DNA of 64,000 bases from assembly GCF_014208045.1 (NCBI RefSeq), contig NZ_JACHML010000001.1, forward strand, positions 3,596,001 to 3,660,000, in the 5' to 3' direction. The notes beneath the pieces are model-generated. The model made no database searches and was not told where the DNA came from. It saw only the letters and a list, made by a program, of their open reading frames with translations. Position 1 is the first letter of the stretch, and the number at the start of each line of letters is the position of its first letter. This document shows, one piece after another, positions 42,106 through 51,723 of this stretch. The translations under genes were made by a program, and so were the position numbers. The stretch comes from Microbacterium thalassium (lineage in GTDB: Bacteria; Actinomycetota; Actinomycetes; Actinomycetales; Microbacteriaceae).

Positions 42106-43623
42106 TCAGTGGCCGCCGCCGAGGTTGCCCGAGAGGCGGCCGTGGAAGTCGATCGTGGCCTCGTTCATGCCCTGGATGTCGACGCTCTTGCCGCGGTGCT
42201 CGTACTTGGTGACGATCGCGTCGAGCGCCGCGACGGTCGACGCGTCCCAGATGTGCGAGTTCGACATGTCGATCACGATCGTGTCGGGGTCGTGCGAGTA
42301 CTCGAACTGGGTCGTGAGGTCGTTGCTCGAGGCGAAGAACAGCTCGCCGTTCACCGTGTAGTGCGCCGTCTCGCCGTCCTTCGAGATCTCGCGCTTGACC
42401 GACGTGAAGTGGGCGACGCGGCGCGCGAACAGCACCATCGCGGTCAGGACGCCGAGCACGACGCCGATCGCGAGGTTGTGCGTCCACACGGTCGCGATGA
42501 CGGTGACGAGCATGACGCTGGTCTCGCTCCACGGCATCCGCTTGAGGGTGGAGGGGCGGATGCTGTGCCAGTCGAACGTCGCGACCGAGACCATGATCAT
42601 GACGGCCACGAGGGCGGCCATGGGGATGATCGCGACGATGTCGCCGAGCACGACCACGAGGATCAGCAGGAACACGCCGGCGAGGAACGTCGAGATGCGC
42701 GTGCGCGCTCCCGACACCTTCACGTTGATCATGGTCTGGCCGATCATGGCGCAGCCGCCCATGCCGCCGAACGCACCCGACAGGACGTTCGCGACGCCCT
42801 GACCCCAGGCCTCGCGCGACTTGCGCGAGTGGGTGTCGGTGATGTCGTCGACGAGCTTCGCGGTCAGGAGCGACTCGATGAGGCCGACGAGGGCGACCCC
42901 GAGGGCGAACGGCGCGATGATGCCGAGCGTCTCGAGCGTGAACGGGATGTTCGGGATGAACAGCTCCGGCAGGCTCTCGGGGAGGGCCCCCTGGTCGCCG
43001 ACCGTCGGCACCGACAGGCCGAAGACGACCGCGGCGGCGGTGACCAGCACGATCGACACCAGTGGCGCCGGGACGATCTTGGTCAGGCGCGGCAGGAAGA
43101 CGATGATGACCAGACCCACGGCGACCATCGGGTACACCAGCCACGGCACGTCGATCAGCTGCGGCAGCTGCGACATGAAGATGAGGATCGCCAGAGCGTT
43201 GACGAAGCCGACCATGACGCTGCGCGGGATGAAGCGCATGAGCTTGGCGACGCCGAGCGCGGCCAGCACGATCTGCAGGATGCCGCCGAGGATCACCGTC
43301 GCGATGAGGTAGTCCATGCCGTATTCGCGTGCGACCGGCGCGACCACGAGGGCGATGGCGCCCGTGGCGGCGGTGATCATGGCGGGGCGTCCGCCGACGA
43401 ACGCGATCGCCACGGCCATCACGAACGACGAGAACAGGCCCACACGCGGGTCGACGCCCGCGATGATCGAGAACGCGATCGCCTCGGGGATGAGGGCGAG
43501 CGCGACGACGAGGCCGGCGAGCACCTCGCGCGTGAGGATGCGGGGGCTCCGCAGCGCCTGGAGCACCGTGGGCTCGATGCGGTAGCGGGCGGCGGGGTCC
43601 TGGGTGGGGACGACGGCGGTCAT
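42106..43623 (-). CDS. SulP-family anion transporter with STAS domain
   Basis: 505 residues. The transmembrane part starts near residue 30 with REVLAGLVVALALIPEAIAFSIIAGVDPRVGLFSSF, the SLC26/SulP signature, and includes GGMGGCAMIGQTMINVKVSGARTRIST. The C-terminal cytoplasmic STAS domain is DTIVIDMSNSHIWDASTVAALDAIV. It probably moves sulfate, bicarbonate or another anion with H+ or Na+; substrate not set by sequence. GGAG is 7 nt before ATG 43623. The 172-bp gap upstream is a divergent promoter shared with a hydrolase. Confidence 0.92.
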   Translation of the reverse strand: MTAVVPTQDPAARYRIEPTVLQALRSPRILTREVLAGLVVALALIPEAIAFSIIAGVDPRVGLFSSFVMAVAIAFVGGRPAMITAATGAIALVVAPVAREYGMDYLIATVILGGILQIVLAALGVAKLMRFIPRSVMVGFVNALAILIFMSQLPQLIDVPWLVYPMVAVGLVIIVFLPRLTKIVPAPLVSIVLVTAAAVVFGLSVPTVGDQGALPESLPELFIPNIPFTLETLGIIAPFALGVALVGLIESLLTAKLVDDITDTHSRKSREAWGQGVANVLSGAFGGMGGCAMIGQTMINVKVSGARTRISTFLAGVFLLILVVVLGDIVAIIPMAALVAVMIMVSVATFDWHSIRPSTLKRMPWSETSVMLVTVIATVWTHNLAIGVVLGVLTAMVLFARRVAHFTSVKREISKDGETAHYTVNGELFFASSNDLTTQFEYSHDPDTIVIDMSNSHIWDASTVAALDAIVTKYEHRGKSVDIQGMNEATIDFHGRLSGNLGGGH

Positions 43624-43795
43624 GCAGCACTCCGGGGTCTCGGGTCCGCCCGGGATCGGGCGGGCTCCGCGCGCACCGGTGCGCACGAAGTCGGGGCTTC
43701 GGTCTGGTGTGGGGTGTGGCGGCCGAGAGGCCGTGCCGGTCAGTCTACCGGGCGCGAAAAGCCTGATCGGATGGCCGAACCACTAGGGTGGCGGC

Positions 43796-44584
43796 GTGAA
43801 CCCCATCCGGCGCCTGCTGTGGTGGGCCGCCGACTACCTGTACGCCGGGCGGCATCAGCTGGCGGTGCTCTCCCTGCCGTGGACGGTGGGCCTGCCGCGT
43901 CCGACGCCCCCGGCGTGGCGGACCGGCGACCCCGGACTGCCCGAGATCGTGCTGCTGCCGGGCGTGTACGAGCACTGGACGTTCCTGCGCCCGCTCGGCA
44001 GCGCCATCGCCGACGCCGGGTACCGCGTGCGCGTGATCCACGGCCTCGGCATGAACCGGCGGAGCGTCCCCGACACCGCCGCGCGGCTCACGCGCGCCCT
44101 CGCGAAGGATCCGGTGCCGCCGGCGGGCCGCGTGCTCGTCGCGCACAGCAAGGGCGGTCTCATCGGCAAGCGGGCGCTCCTGGACGCGGATGCCGCGGCG
44201 GCGGCCCTGCCCGCGGAGACCGGGCGCGGGCGTCGGGGGGCCGCGCCGGCGGACCTCGGACTGCGCGGTCTCGTCGCGGTGGCGACGCCGTTCGCCGGCT
44301 CGTGGATGGCGCGCCTGCTGCCGCTGGATCCCAGCATCCGCGAGTTCCGCCCCGACGACGCCACGATCCGCACACTCGGTGTCGAGCTGGCCGTCAACGC
44401 CCGCATCGTCTCGGTGTTCGGCCCCTACGACCCGCACATCCCCGAAGGCAGCCGCCTCGAGGGCGCGATGAACATCGAGGTGCCCTCGCCGGGGCACTTC
44501 CGCCTGCTCGGGTCGGCGAGCACGCACCGCGCCGTCATCGACGGCATCCGGCATGTGTCGGACCCGGGAATAGATACCCCCTAG
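43796..44584 (+). CDS. Alpha/beta-hydrolase, esterase/lipase type
   Basis: 262 residues. The nucleophile elbow is VAHSKGGLIGKRAL (GxSxG-like H-S-K-G-G) after EIVLLPGVYEHWTFLRPLG, the oxyanion region. A later ATPFAGSWMARLLPLDP and the C-terminal SPGHFRLLGSASTH supplies the His. Likely cytoplasmic esterase. GTG 43796 is preceded by TAGGGT at 43784-43789 (6 nt): leaderless. Its stop codon TAG is inside the CsoR-like operator of the copper ATPase. Confidence 0.82.
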   Translation: MNPIRRLLWWAADYLYAGRHQLAVLSLPWTVGLPRPTPPAWRTGDPGLPEIVLLPGVYEHWTFLRPLGSAIADAGYRVRVIHGLGMNRRSVPDTAARLTRALAKDPVPPAGRVLVAHSKGGLIGKRALLDADAAAAALPAETGRGRRGAAPADLGLRGLVAVATPFAGSWMARLLPLDPSIREFRPDDATIRTLGVELAVNARIVSVFGPYDPHIPEGSRLEGAMNIEVPSPGHFRLLGSASTHRAVIDGIRHVSDPGIDTP

Positions 44585-44590
44585 GGGTAT
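44574..44590. promoter_or_regulatory. CsoR-type copper operator
   Basis: ATACCCCCTAGGGGTAT is a near-perfect palindrome of the CsoR class (TACCCC...GGGGTA). It ends 12 bp before the ATG of the copper ATPase and overlaps a TATGTT -10 hexamer (44588-44593). The TAG in its centre is also the stop codon of the upstream hydrolase gene. Copper-free CsoR would repress and Cu(I) would release. Confidence 0.85.
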
Positions 44591-44602
44591 GTTCGAGTCA
44601 CC

Positions 44603-46801
44603 ATGAGCACCGGACACGGTCACCACGAGCACGCGGGCCCGACCGCCCCGCACGACCACTCCTCGGAGCAGCCGGACGTGGGCGACGCCGCCACAGCCGG
44701 ACACGACGCCCACGCGCACCAGGGCGGGCATGACCCCGACTCCACCCACGCGGGGCACGACGAGCACGCCGGACACGACGGGCACACGGGCGGCGGGCAC
44801 GGCGGCCACGGCGGCCACGACCACATGGGCCACGTCGCCCGGTTCCGGCGCCTGTTCTGGATCATGCTCGTCATCGCGCTGCCGGTCGTGGGCTTCTCGC
44901 CGATGTTCGCGATGCTGCTGGGCTACTCCCTTCCCGATGCGGCATGGGCCTCGTGGATCGCGCCGGTCCTCGGCACCGTCATGTACGTGTGGGGCGGCAG
45001 CCCCTTCCTGACGGGCGCGGTGAGCGAGATCCGCGGCCGCAAGCCCGGCATGATGCTGCTGGTCGGACTCGCGATCACCGTCGCGTTCCTGGCGTCGTGG
45101 GGCGCGACGCTCGGCATCCTGCACGAGCAGCTCGAGTTCTGGTGGGAGCTCGCGCTCCTGATCGTCATCATGCTGCTCGGGCACTGGATCGAGATGCGGT
45201 CGCTCGCGCAGACGACGTCGGCGCTGGATTCGCTGGCCGCGCTGCTTCCCGACGAAGCCGAGCGCGTCGAGGGTGACACGACCGTCACGGTCTCCCCGAC
45301 GGACCTCGGGGTCGACGATGTCGTCGTCGTGCGGCCCGGGGGTCGCGTGCCGGCCGACGGCACCGTGGTGCAGGGCTCGGCGAGCGTCGACGAGTCGATG
45401 ATCACGGGCGAGTCCCGCCCCGTCCGCCGCTCCGAGGGCGACGCGGTCGTCGCCGGCACCGTCGCGACCGACTCCGGCCTGCGCGTGCGCATCACCGCGG
45501 TCGGCGACGAGACCGCCCTCGCCGGCATCCAGCGCATGGTCTCGGACGCGCAGGCGTCATCATCGCGCGCCCAGCGGCTGGCCGACCGCGCCGCCGGGTG
45601 GCTCTTCTGGTTCGCGCTGGGCAGCGCCGCGATCACGGCGGCCGCGTGGAGCGCGCTCGGCCTGCCGGACGACGCGGTCGTCCGCACGATCACGGTGCTC
45701 GTGATCGCGTGCCCCCACGCGCTGGGGCTGGCGATCCCGCTCGTCGTCTCGATCGCGACCGAGCGGGCGGCGAAGGCGGGCGTGCTCGTCAAGGACCGCC
45801 TCGCGCTCGAGAGCATGCGCACGGTCGACACCGTGCTGTTCGACAAGACCGGCACCCTCACGAAGGGTGCGCCGGCGGTCACCGGGGTCGAGCCGGCGGA
45901 GGGCCGGGATGCCGACGAGGTGCTCGCGCTCGCCGCGGCCGCCGAGTCCGACTCCGAACACCCGCTCGCGCGGGCGATCGTCGCGGCGGCCGCCGAGCGG
46001 GGTCTCGAGGTGCCGGCCTCCGCCGATTTCGCATCGTCCCCCGCCGTCGGCGTGACCGCGCGCGTGGGCGCGCGCACCGTGCGCGTGGGCGGTCCTCACC
46101 TGCTGTCCGAGGAGGACGCGGCCGAACTCCCCGTCGCCGCCGACTGGCACGACGAGGGCGCGACGGTGCTCCACGTGCTCGTCGACGGCTCGGTGGCCGG
46201 CGCGCTGCGGCTCGCCGACGAGATCCGCCCCGAGTCGCGCGAGGCCGTGGACGCACTCCACGCTCGCGGCGTGCAGGTCGTGATGATCACGGGCGACGCC
46301 GAGGCGGTCGCGGCGTCCGTCGCACGCGACCTCGGCATCGATCGCCACTTCGCCGGCGTGCGCCCCGAGGACAAGGCGACCAAGGTCACGGAGCTTCAGG
46401 ACGAGGGGCGCCGCGTGGCGATGGTGGGCGACGGCGTCAACGACGCACCCGCTCTCGCGCAGGCGGACGTCGGTCTCGCGATCGGCGCCGGCACCGACGT
46501 CGCGATCGCGTCGGCGGGCGTGATCCTGGCCGGATCCGACCCGCGCGCCGTGCTGTCGGTGATCGAGCTGTCGCGCGCGTCGTACCGCAAGATGACGCAG
46601 AACCTATGGTGGGCAGCCGGCTACAACCTCATCTCGGTGCCCCTGGCCGCCGGCATCCTCGCCCCGATCGGGTTCGTCCTGCCGATGTCGGTCGGCGCGA
46701 TCATGATGTCGCTGTCGACGATCGTGGTGGCCCTCAACGCCCAGCTGCTGCGCCGCCTCGATCTGTCGCCCGAGTCGATCGTCGCCGCCGACCGGACGTG
46801 A
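44603..46801 (+). CDS. copB: Copper-translocating P-type ATPase, CopB type
   Basis: 732 residues. The N-terminal 75 residues form a His/Gly/Asp-rich metal-binding tail (GHGGHGGHDHMGH) and lack CxxC domains. The P1B-3 class motif C370-P-H replaces CPC, the phosphorylation site is D414-K-T-G-T, and the last helices have YNLISVPLAAG and MSVGAIMMSLST, all CopB-like. It exports Cu (I/II) or Ag across the membrane using ATP. A CsoR-type operator covers its promoter. Convergent with a HAD phosphatase gene. Confidence 0.94.
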   Translation: MSTGHGHHEHAGPTAPHDHSSEQPDVGDAATAGHDAHAHQGGHDPDSTHAGHDEHAGHDGHTGGGHGGHGGHDHMGHVARFRRLFWIMLVIALPVVGFSPMFAMLLGYSLPDAAWASWIAPVLGTVMYVWGGSPFLTGAVSEIRGRKPGMMLLVGLAITVAFLASWGATLGILHEQLEFWWELALLIVIMLLGHWIEMRSLAQTTSALDSLAALLPDEAERVEGDTTVTVSPTDLGVDDVVVVRPGGRVPADGTVVQGSASVDESMITGESRPVRRSEGDAVVAGTVATDSGLRVRITAVGDETALAGIQRMVSDAQASSSRAQRLADRAAGWLFWFALGSAAITAAAWSALGLPDDAVVRTITVLVIACPHALGLAIPLVVSIATERAAKAGVLVKDRLALESMRTVDTVLFDKTGTLTKGAPAVTGVEPAEGRDADEVLALAAAAESDSEHPLARAIVAAAAERGLEVPASADFASSPAVGVTARVGARTVRVGGPHLLSEEDAAELPVAADWHDEGATVLHVLVDGSVAGALRLADEIRPESREAVDALHARGVQVVMITGDAEAVAASVARDLGIDRHFAGVRPEDKATKVTELQDEGRRVAMVGDGVNDAPALAQADVGLAIGAGTDVAIASAGVILAGSDPRAVLSVIELSRASYRKMTQNLWWAAGYNLISVPLAAGILAPIGFVLPMSVGAIMMSLSTIVVALNAQLLRRLDLSPESIVAADRT

Positions 46802-46809
46802 CGGCGCTC

Positions 46810-46835
46810 GGCGCCGGTGGGGCTCCGCCGGCGCC
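46810..46835. terminator. Bidirectional hairpin between convergent genes
   Basis: GGCGCCGGTGG-GGCT-CCGCCGGCGCC: an 11-bp stem with one G-U pair, filling the 43-bp gap between the copB stop and the HAD phosphatase stop. No T-run follows on either strand. Confidence 0.5.
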
Positions 46836-46844
46836 GGAACGGGC

Positions 46845-47654
46845 TCAGCCCAGCATCCGCTCCACCGTCGCGACCACGCCGTTCTCGGTGTTGGCGGGCG
46901 CGCGGAAGCGCGCGCGGGCGAGCACGTCGGGGTGCGCGTTGGCCATCGCGAACGACAGCCCCGCCGCCTCGAGCAGCTCGAGATCGTTGAGGTAGTCGCC
47001 GAAGGCGGCCGTCTGGTCGCGCGTCACGCCGAGGGCGGACTGCAGCCGCTCGAGGGCGAGACCCTTGTTGACGCCCTGGTTCATGACGTCGATCCAGTGG
47101 TGGCCCGACACGACGACCTGGTGCGTGGCCTTCCAGTCCTCGAGGTCGGGGGCGGTCCGCGCGGCCTCGTCGAAGTCGAAGATCGCGAGCTTGAGGATCT
47201 GGTCGTCGACGGTCAGCAGATCGTGGGTCTCCTCGAGCGCGGCGTAGTAGCGGTCGGCCTCGGAGCGGAATGCGTCGTCGGTGCGCTCGATGTACGCCGA
47301 ACGCTTGCCGCACACGACGAGCCCCAGGTCCGAGCCGTCGGCGACGAGGGTGCGCACGCGACGCACGACGGATGCCGCGAACGCCGGGTCCACGGCATCC
47401 GTGCTGATCTCCGCGTCGCCGTGGACGACGTACGCGCCGTTCTCGGCGATGAACACCATGTCGGAATCGTGCCCGTCGAAGGTCCGCCGCAGCGTGGCGA
47501 GCTGGCGGCCGCTGGAGGGCACGAACAGGATGCCGCGCCCGCTCAGGCGCTGCAGAAGCGGCCAGAGCGAGGCCGGGACGTTCCCCTCGCCGTCGAGGAG
47601 TGTGCCGTCCATGTCGACGGCGATGAGCTTCAGGTCGGGCGAGGGAAAGGGCAT
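46845..47654 (-). CDS. Cof-type HAD-family phosphatase
   Basis: 269 residues. HAD motif I is IAVDMDGTLLD, motif II is VPSSGR, motif III Lys lies in NKGLALERL and motif IV is AFGDYLNDLELLEAAG, with a C2-type cap between. The Cof/YidA subclass dephosphorylates sugar phosphates and cofactors. ATG 47654 follows a very strong SD GAAGGAGG six nt upstream. Convergent with copB; no copper link is implied. Confidence 0.9.
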   Translation of the reverse strand: MPFPSPDLKLIAVDMDGTLLDGEGNVPASLWPLLQRLSGRGILFVPSSGRQLATLRRTFDGHDSDMVFIAENGAYVVHGDAEISTDAVDPAFAASVVRRVRTLVADGSDLGLVVCGKRSAYIERTDDAFRSEADRYYAALEETHDLLTVDDQILKLAIFDFDEAARTAPDLEDWKATHQVVVSGHHWIDVMNQGVNKGLALERLQSALGVTRDQTAAFGDYLNDLELLEAAGLSFAMANAHPDVLARARFRAPANTENGVVATVERMLG

Positions 47655-47858
47655 GCGGAACCTCCTTCTCAAGCCTAGGCGGGCAGGAGATCCTGCGGAT
47701 TCACGCATGGGACACCCGGTCTCCTTTGATCGAATACCCAGTGGAACAGGGGATTTCGTCCAGACGGGCGGGTGAGACTCGTGACTTCGCGTCCTTCCCG
47801 AGGGCGCACGCGTCGCGCGTCCGCGACGCCGATCCAACCGAAGGACATCCCCCGAATC

Positions 47859-48749
47859 GTGCCCTCCACTCAGACGCTCACGCCTGCCCGCCGTCCGCGA
47901 CGCCGCGTCTCCGCCGCGCTCGTTGCCGGCGGCGCCGCCGTCGGCATCCTCCTGACCACCGGCTTCGTGTCGGCGACGCCCGCCCTCGCCGCCGCGACCA
48001 ACGCACCGCAGGCGGGCTTCACGCTCACCGCCTCGCCGGTCGCCACGGCGACCCCCGAGGCCGTGGAGACCATCGCCACCGACGCGCACGACGCTCTCAC
48101 GTCGGCACGCGCAGCCGTCGAGGCCGCAGCCGCGCTGGCGTCGGACATCCGCGCCGAGGGACTCGACCTCGGCGTCGAGGACACCTCGATCGACACCGAA
48201 TCGCTGCGCGCGACGATCGCCGGCCTGTCGGACCTCGACATCATGCCCGCGCTGCTGCTGCCGGAGGCGACGGCCGAGGCCGAGGCCGAGACCGCCGTCG
48301 TGACGGCGCGCGTCGCCGACCTGGCCGAGCGCCTCGAGGAGGCCCGCGAGAAGAAGGCCGCCGAGGAGGAGGCCGCCCGCAAGGCCGCCGAGGCCAAGCG
48401 CAAGGCCGAGGAGGCCGCCAAGGCGCTCGCGGCCGGCAACACCGTCGAGGGCGCCAAGTCGACCGCCCGCAGCCTCGCCGCGTCGAAGTACGGCTGGGGT
48501 GCCGACCAGTTCTCGTGCCTGGACTCGCTGTGGACCAAGGAGTCCGGCTGGAACTACCAGGCCTACAACTCCTCGAGCGGCGCGACGGGCATCCCCCAGT
48601 CGCTGCCCGGCAGCAAGATGGCGACCGCCGGCGCGGACTGGCAGACCAACGCCACCACGCAGATCACGTGGGGCCTGGGCTACATCGCCGCCGCCTACGG
48701 CTCGCCGTGCGCGGCGTGGAGCCACTCGGTCGCCACCGACTGGTACTGA
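47859..48749 (+). CDS. Secreted lytic transglycosylase-like (SLT) protein
   Basis: 296 residues from GTG 47859. Signal peptide: basic RRPRRR, then SAALVAGGAAVGILLTTGFV with a cleavage site near TPALA. A coiled-coil, Ala/Glu/Lys-rich region (about residues 130-200; EEAREKKAAEEEAARKAAEA) precedes the C-terminal domain FSCLDSLWTKESGWNYQAYNSSSGATGIPQSLPGSKMA, which matches actinobacterial SLT/resuscitation-type goose-lysozyme folds (Glu in WTKESGW). It probably cleaves peptidoglycan outside the cell. An in-frame GTG at 47772 would add 29 Arg/Pro-rich residues; that extension looks non-coding. The true start is uncertain. Confidence 0.82.
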   Translation: MPSTQTLTPARRPRRRVSAALVAGGAAVGILLTTGFVSATPALAAATNAPQAGFTLTASPVATATPEAVETIATDAHDALTSARAAVEAAAALASDIRAEGLDLGVEDTSIDTESLRATIAGLSDLDIMPALLLPEATAEAEAETAVVTARVADLAERLEEAREKKAAEEEAARKAAEAKRKAEEAAKALAAGNTVEGAKSTARSLAASKYGWGADQFSCLDSLWTKESGWNYQAYNSSSGATGIPQSLPGSKMATAGADWQTNATTQITWGLGYIAAAYGSPCAAWSHSVATDWY

Positions 48750-48757
48750 GCCGAGAC

Positions 48758-48795
48758 GGGTCGGCCGGCCACTGCCCCCGCGTGCCGGCCGACCC
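48758..48795. terminator. Bidirectional hairpin between convergent genes
   Basis: GGGTCGGCCGGC and GCCGGCCGACCC form a perfect 12-bp stem with a 14-nt loop in the 51-bp gap between the SLT protein and the PTS gene, both of which end there. Confidence 0.65.
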
Positions 48796-48800
48796 GGAGC

Positions 48801-50837
48801 TCAGACCTTGGGCGCCTCCTGCTTGGCGATCACCTCGATGAGCGGCGCGCCCGGTGTGACCTTGCCCGACATCGCCGGCCGCACATCGCCGAACTGCTCG
48901 GCGTTGAGCACGATCACCGGCGTGATGAGCGGGTAGCCGGCGTCCTCGATCACCTTCCGGTCGAAGGTCACGAGCGGGGTCCCCTCCTCGATGCGGTCGC
49001 CGTTCTTGACGTGGACGGTGAAGCCCTCGCCCTTGAGGTTGACCGTGTCGATGCCGACGTGGATGAGCAGCTCCACATCCCCGTCGAGGACGAGGCCGAA
49101 AGCGTGACCGGTCGGCTGGGCGGCGGCCACGAGGCCGACTCCCGGCGCGTACACGGTGTCGCCGGTCGGCTCGATCGCGACGCCCGGCCCCATCGTGCCC
49201 GAGCCGAAGACGGGATCGGGCACGTCCGAGAGCGGGACCACGCGGCCCTCGAGCGGTGACAGCACGTGGAGCGCGACGTCGGCGGGGTTCACGGTGCGGG
49301 GAGCGGCCGCGGCGATGATCGTGTCCGAGCTCTCGCCGCCCTGACGCGAGGCGATGTCGGCGACGGTGACGCCGGCGGCGGCGACCTCCTTGGCCTCCTT
49401 GGGCTTGTAGCCCGACAGCATCACGAGGACCATCGAGGTCGCGAATGCGGCGCCGATCGCGATCGTGTAGAGCAGGATGTTGTCGAACGCGGGGATCGTC
49501 AGCAGCGACGTGAACACGAACGCCTGGGTCTTCACACCACCGCCGATGCCGATGATGATGCCGCCGACGGCGCAGCCGACCAGCATCCGTGGATAGATGC
49601 GCTTGAACCGCAGATGGATGCCGTAGAGCGACGGTTCCGAGATGCCGCCGAACAGTCCCGCGGCGAGCGCACCGGTCGCCGTCTGCCTCATCTGCTTGTC
49701 GCGCTCGCGCCAGGCGAGCACCAGGACGCCGGCGGTGGCGCCGAAGCACGCGAAGTTCCACGCGCCCATGGGGCCCTGGATGAAGTCGTACCCGAGCGTC
49801 TGGATGTTCAGCAGCATGATCGCGTTGATCGGCCAGTGCAGACCGAGCGGAACCATGAACGGGTACGCCAGCGGGATGAGGATCGCGAAGACGAACGGCG
49901 ACCACGTGTTGATGGCGGCCAGCCCCTGCGCGAGCCACGCGCCGACGTACACGCCGATGGGGCCGATGAGGAACGCCGTGAGCGGGATCATCACCAGCAT
50001 CGCCAGGAACGGCACGAAGATCAGCTGCAGGTTGTCGGGAATGATCTTCTTCAGGCCCTTGTAGAGGGGCCCGAGGGCGGCCGCCATCAGCAGCGGCGGG
50101 AACACCTGGGAGCCGTAGTCGAAGATCGTCAGGGGAACGCCGAAGATCGGGATGACGATGACCTCGCTGCCGAAGGCGACGATGGTGCTCGCCTCGGGGT
50201 TGCTGGCCAGAGCCGTGAACCCCGGGAGCATGACGACGGCCATGACGGCGAAGCCCACCCACGGGTCGGCGCCGACCTTCTTCGAGGCGTTGTAGGCGAC
50301 CAGCAGCGGCAGGAAGAAGAACACCGACTGCCACATGAGGTTGACGAACTGCCATGACGGCGGCAGCTCGGTGCGCGGATCGGCCCAGTTCCCGATGACG
50401 CCGAGCGTCGACATCAGCGCCATGAACGTGATGAAGAACGACGCCCCGAGCAGGGCGCCCAGGATCGGGCGGAAGGAGTCCGACAGGAACTCGAACAGCC
50501 CGTCGATCCACGCGACCTTGCCGCGGGGGCCCTTGGCCCGCTCGCGCGCCTTGATGTCGGCCGCGCTCTCTTCGCCGCCGCCCCCGCCGCCCATGCCGGG
50601 CAGCGCCATGATGTCGTTGTAGACGTTCTGCACGCCGCCGCCGATGACCACCTGGTAGCGGTCGCCGGCCTGCGGCACGGCTCCCATCACGCCGGGGATC
50701 GCCTCGACGGCCCCCTTGTCGACGGCGGATCCGTCGATCAGCTGGAATCGCAGCCGGGTCGCGCAGTGCGTCAGGCTCTGGATGTTGCCGGCCCCGCCGA
50801 CCTTCTCGACGATGTCGGCAGCTGGACTCTCAGCCAT
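48801..50837 (-). CDS. PTS sugar permease, EIIBCA (beta-glucoside/sucrose type)
   Basis: 678 residues in the order IIB-IIC-IIA. The IIB Cys is in LTHCATRLRFQL near residue 25, IIC spans about residues 95-470 with the signature GGISEPSLYGIHLRFKRIYPRM, and IIA has the phospho-His in LLIHVGIDTVNLKGEGF. It phosphorylates a disaccharide or glucoside during import using HPr. A Gly-rich linker (GMGGGGGGEE) joins IIB to IIC. No HPr, EI or regulator gene is near. ATG 50837 has AAGGAG 8 nt upstream. Confidence 0.93.
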   Translation of the reverse strand: MAESPAADIVEKVGGAGNIQSLTHCATRLRFQLIDGSAVDKGAVEAIPGVMGAVPQAGDRYQVVIGGGVQNVYNDIMALPGMGGGGGGEESAADIKARERAKGPRGKVAWIDGLFEFLSDSFRPILGALLGASFFITFMALMSTLGVIGNWADPRTELPPSWQFVNLMWQSVFFFLPLLVAYNASKKVGADPWVGFAVMAVVMLPGFTALASNPEASTIVAFGSEVIVIPIFGVPLTIFDYGSQVFPPLLMAAALGPLYKGLKKIIPDNLQLIFVPFLAMLVMIPLTAFLIGPIGVYVGAWLAQGLAAINTWSPFVFAILIPLAYPFMVPLGLHWPINAIMLLNIQTLGYDFIQGPMGAWNFACFGATAGVLVLAWRERDKQMRQTATGALAAGLFGGISEPSLYGIHLRFKRIYPRMLVGCAVGGIIIGIGGGVKTQAFVFTSLLTIPAFDNILLYTIAIGAAFATSMVLVMLSGYKPKEAKEVAAAGVTVADIASRQGGESSDTIIAAAAPRTVNPADVALHVLSPLEGRVVPLSDVPDPVFGSGTMGPGVAIEPTGDTVYAPGVGLVAAAQPTGHAFGLVLDGDVELLIHVGIDTVNLKGEGFTVHVKNGDRIEEGTPLVTFDRKVIEDAGYPLITPVIVLNAEQFGDVRPAMSGKVTPGAPLIEVIAKQEAPKV

Positions 50838-50964
50838 GGACGTCACTCCTTCGATGAGGCGTCGGCAGCGGCCCGAAGGCCGTTCCGACAGCGCCGTCGT
50901 TCCCCCTGGCCGCGAGCCTATTGCAGCCCGGCGCGCGCGTCGATAGGCCCGGCGTCGGCCGTCG

Positions 50965-51687
50965 TCACGTCGTCTGCACCGCCGCCCCGCGCCACGTGCG
51001 CACCGCCGCGCGGGCAGGGTCTGCGACCTCCGCGGCCGCGAACCACGCGTCCACGTCGATCCCCTCGTAGATCGATACGAAGGCGGATGCGGGCGTGTGT
51101 CCGAACCGCTCCAGCACCGCCATGCGCTCGGCGACATGGGACGATCTCCCCCGCAGCGCCTCCATCGCCTCGGCGTTCGCGAACGACTCCAGGTAGTCCG
51201 CCGTGGCCGCCTCGGTCGTGACGCCCAGCGCCCGCAGCAGCACCGCCGAGACGAACCCGGTGCGGTCCCATCCCGCACCGCAGTGGAAGAGCACCGCTCC
51301 GTCGCGCGCGCTCGCGATGGCATCCAGCACCGAACGCATCCGCTCCGGCAGCTGAGCGAGATGGTCGAGGTAGTACAGCGGCGTCCCCCAGCGCCCGTCG
51401 GCTTCGATCGGCTCCCAGAAGCGGCGGTTCATGCCGCCGTCGAGGTCCACCGTGATGCGGTCGAGGTCCGGGGGCACATCGTCGGTGCGCTCCTCGGGCC
51501 GACGCAGGTCGATCACCGTCGCCACTCCGCGAGCGCGCAGGCGGGCCCACCCGCCGTCGTCCACGTGATCGAGGGCCTCGGATCGGAAGAACACCCCGGT
51601 CGGCGTCGTCGTCCCGTCGGCCCGGTCCAGCCCGCCGAGATCGCGCGCGTTGGCGAGGCCGGCGATGTCGAGGCGCAGCGGGGTCAT
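50965..51687 (-). CDS. Tyrosine-protein phosphatase (PtpB-like)
   Basis: 240 residues. The Cx5R phosphate loop is LFHCGAGWDRTGFVSAVLL, and the N-terminal LANARDLGGLDRADGTTTPTGVFFRSEAL is typical of the Y_phosphatase3 family, which includes mycobacterial PtpB. It dephosphorylates phospho-Tyr or phosphoinositides. AAGACT at 51694-51699 (minus strand) stands 6 nt before ATG 51687: leaderless. Same strand as the PTS gene, with a 127-bp gap carrying a small CGGCC-TTCG-GGCCG hairpin (50869-50882). Confidence 0.9.
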   Translation of the reverse strand: MTPLRLDIAGLANARDLGGLDRADGTTTPTGVFFRSEALDHVDDGGWARLRARGVATVIDLRRPEERTDDVPPDLDRITVDLDGGMNRRFWEPIEADGRWGTPLYYLDHLAQLPERMRSVLDAIASARDGAVLFHCGAGWDRTGFVSAVLLRALGVTTEAATADYLESFANAEAMEALRGRSSHVAERMAVLERFGHTPASAFVSIYEGIDVDAWFAAAEVADPARAAVRTWRGAAVQTT

Positions 51688-51723
51688 GCGACGAGTCTTG
51701 CATCCGGTCCGCGCGCCCGGGCA

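Noticed and set aside
47655..47858. Possible ydaO (c-di-AMP) riboswitch upstream of the SLT protein
   Set aside because: The position is right for one, but the conserved GAACC and CCGUCAGC-type blocks are not visible.
50869..50882. CGGCC-TTCG-GGCCG hairpin before the PTS gene as a BglG-type antiterminator target
   Set aside because: Too short and no adjacent terminator or BglG-type gene.
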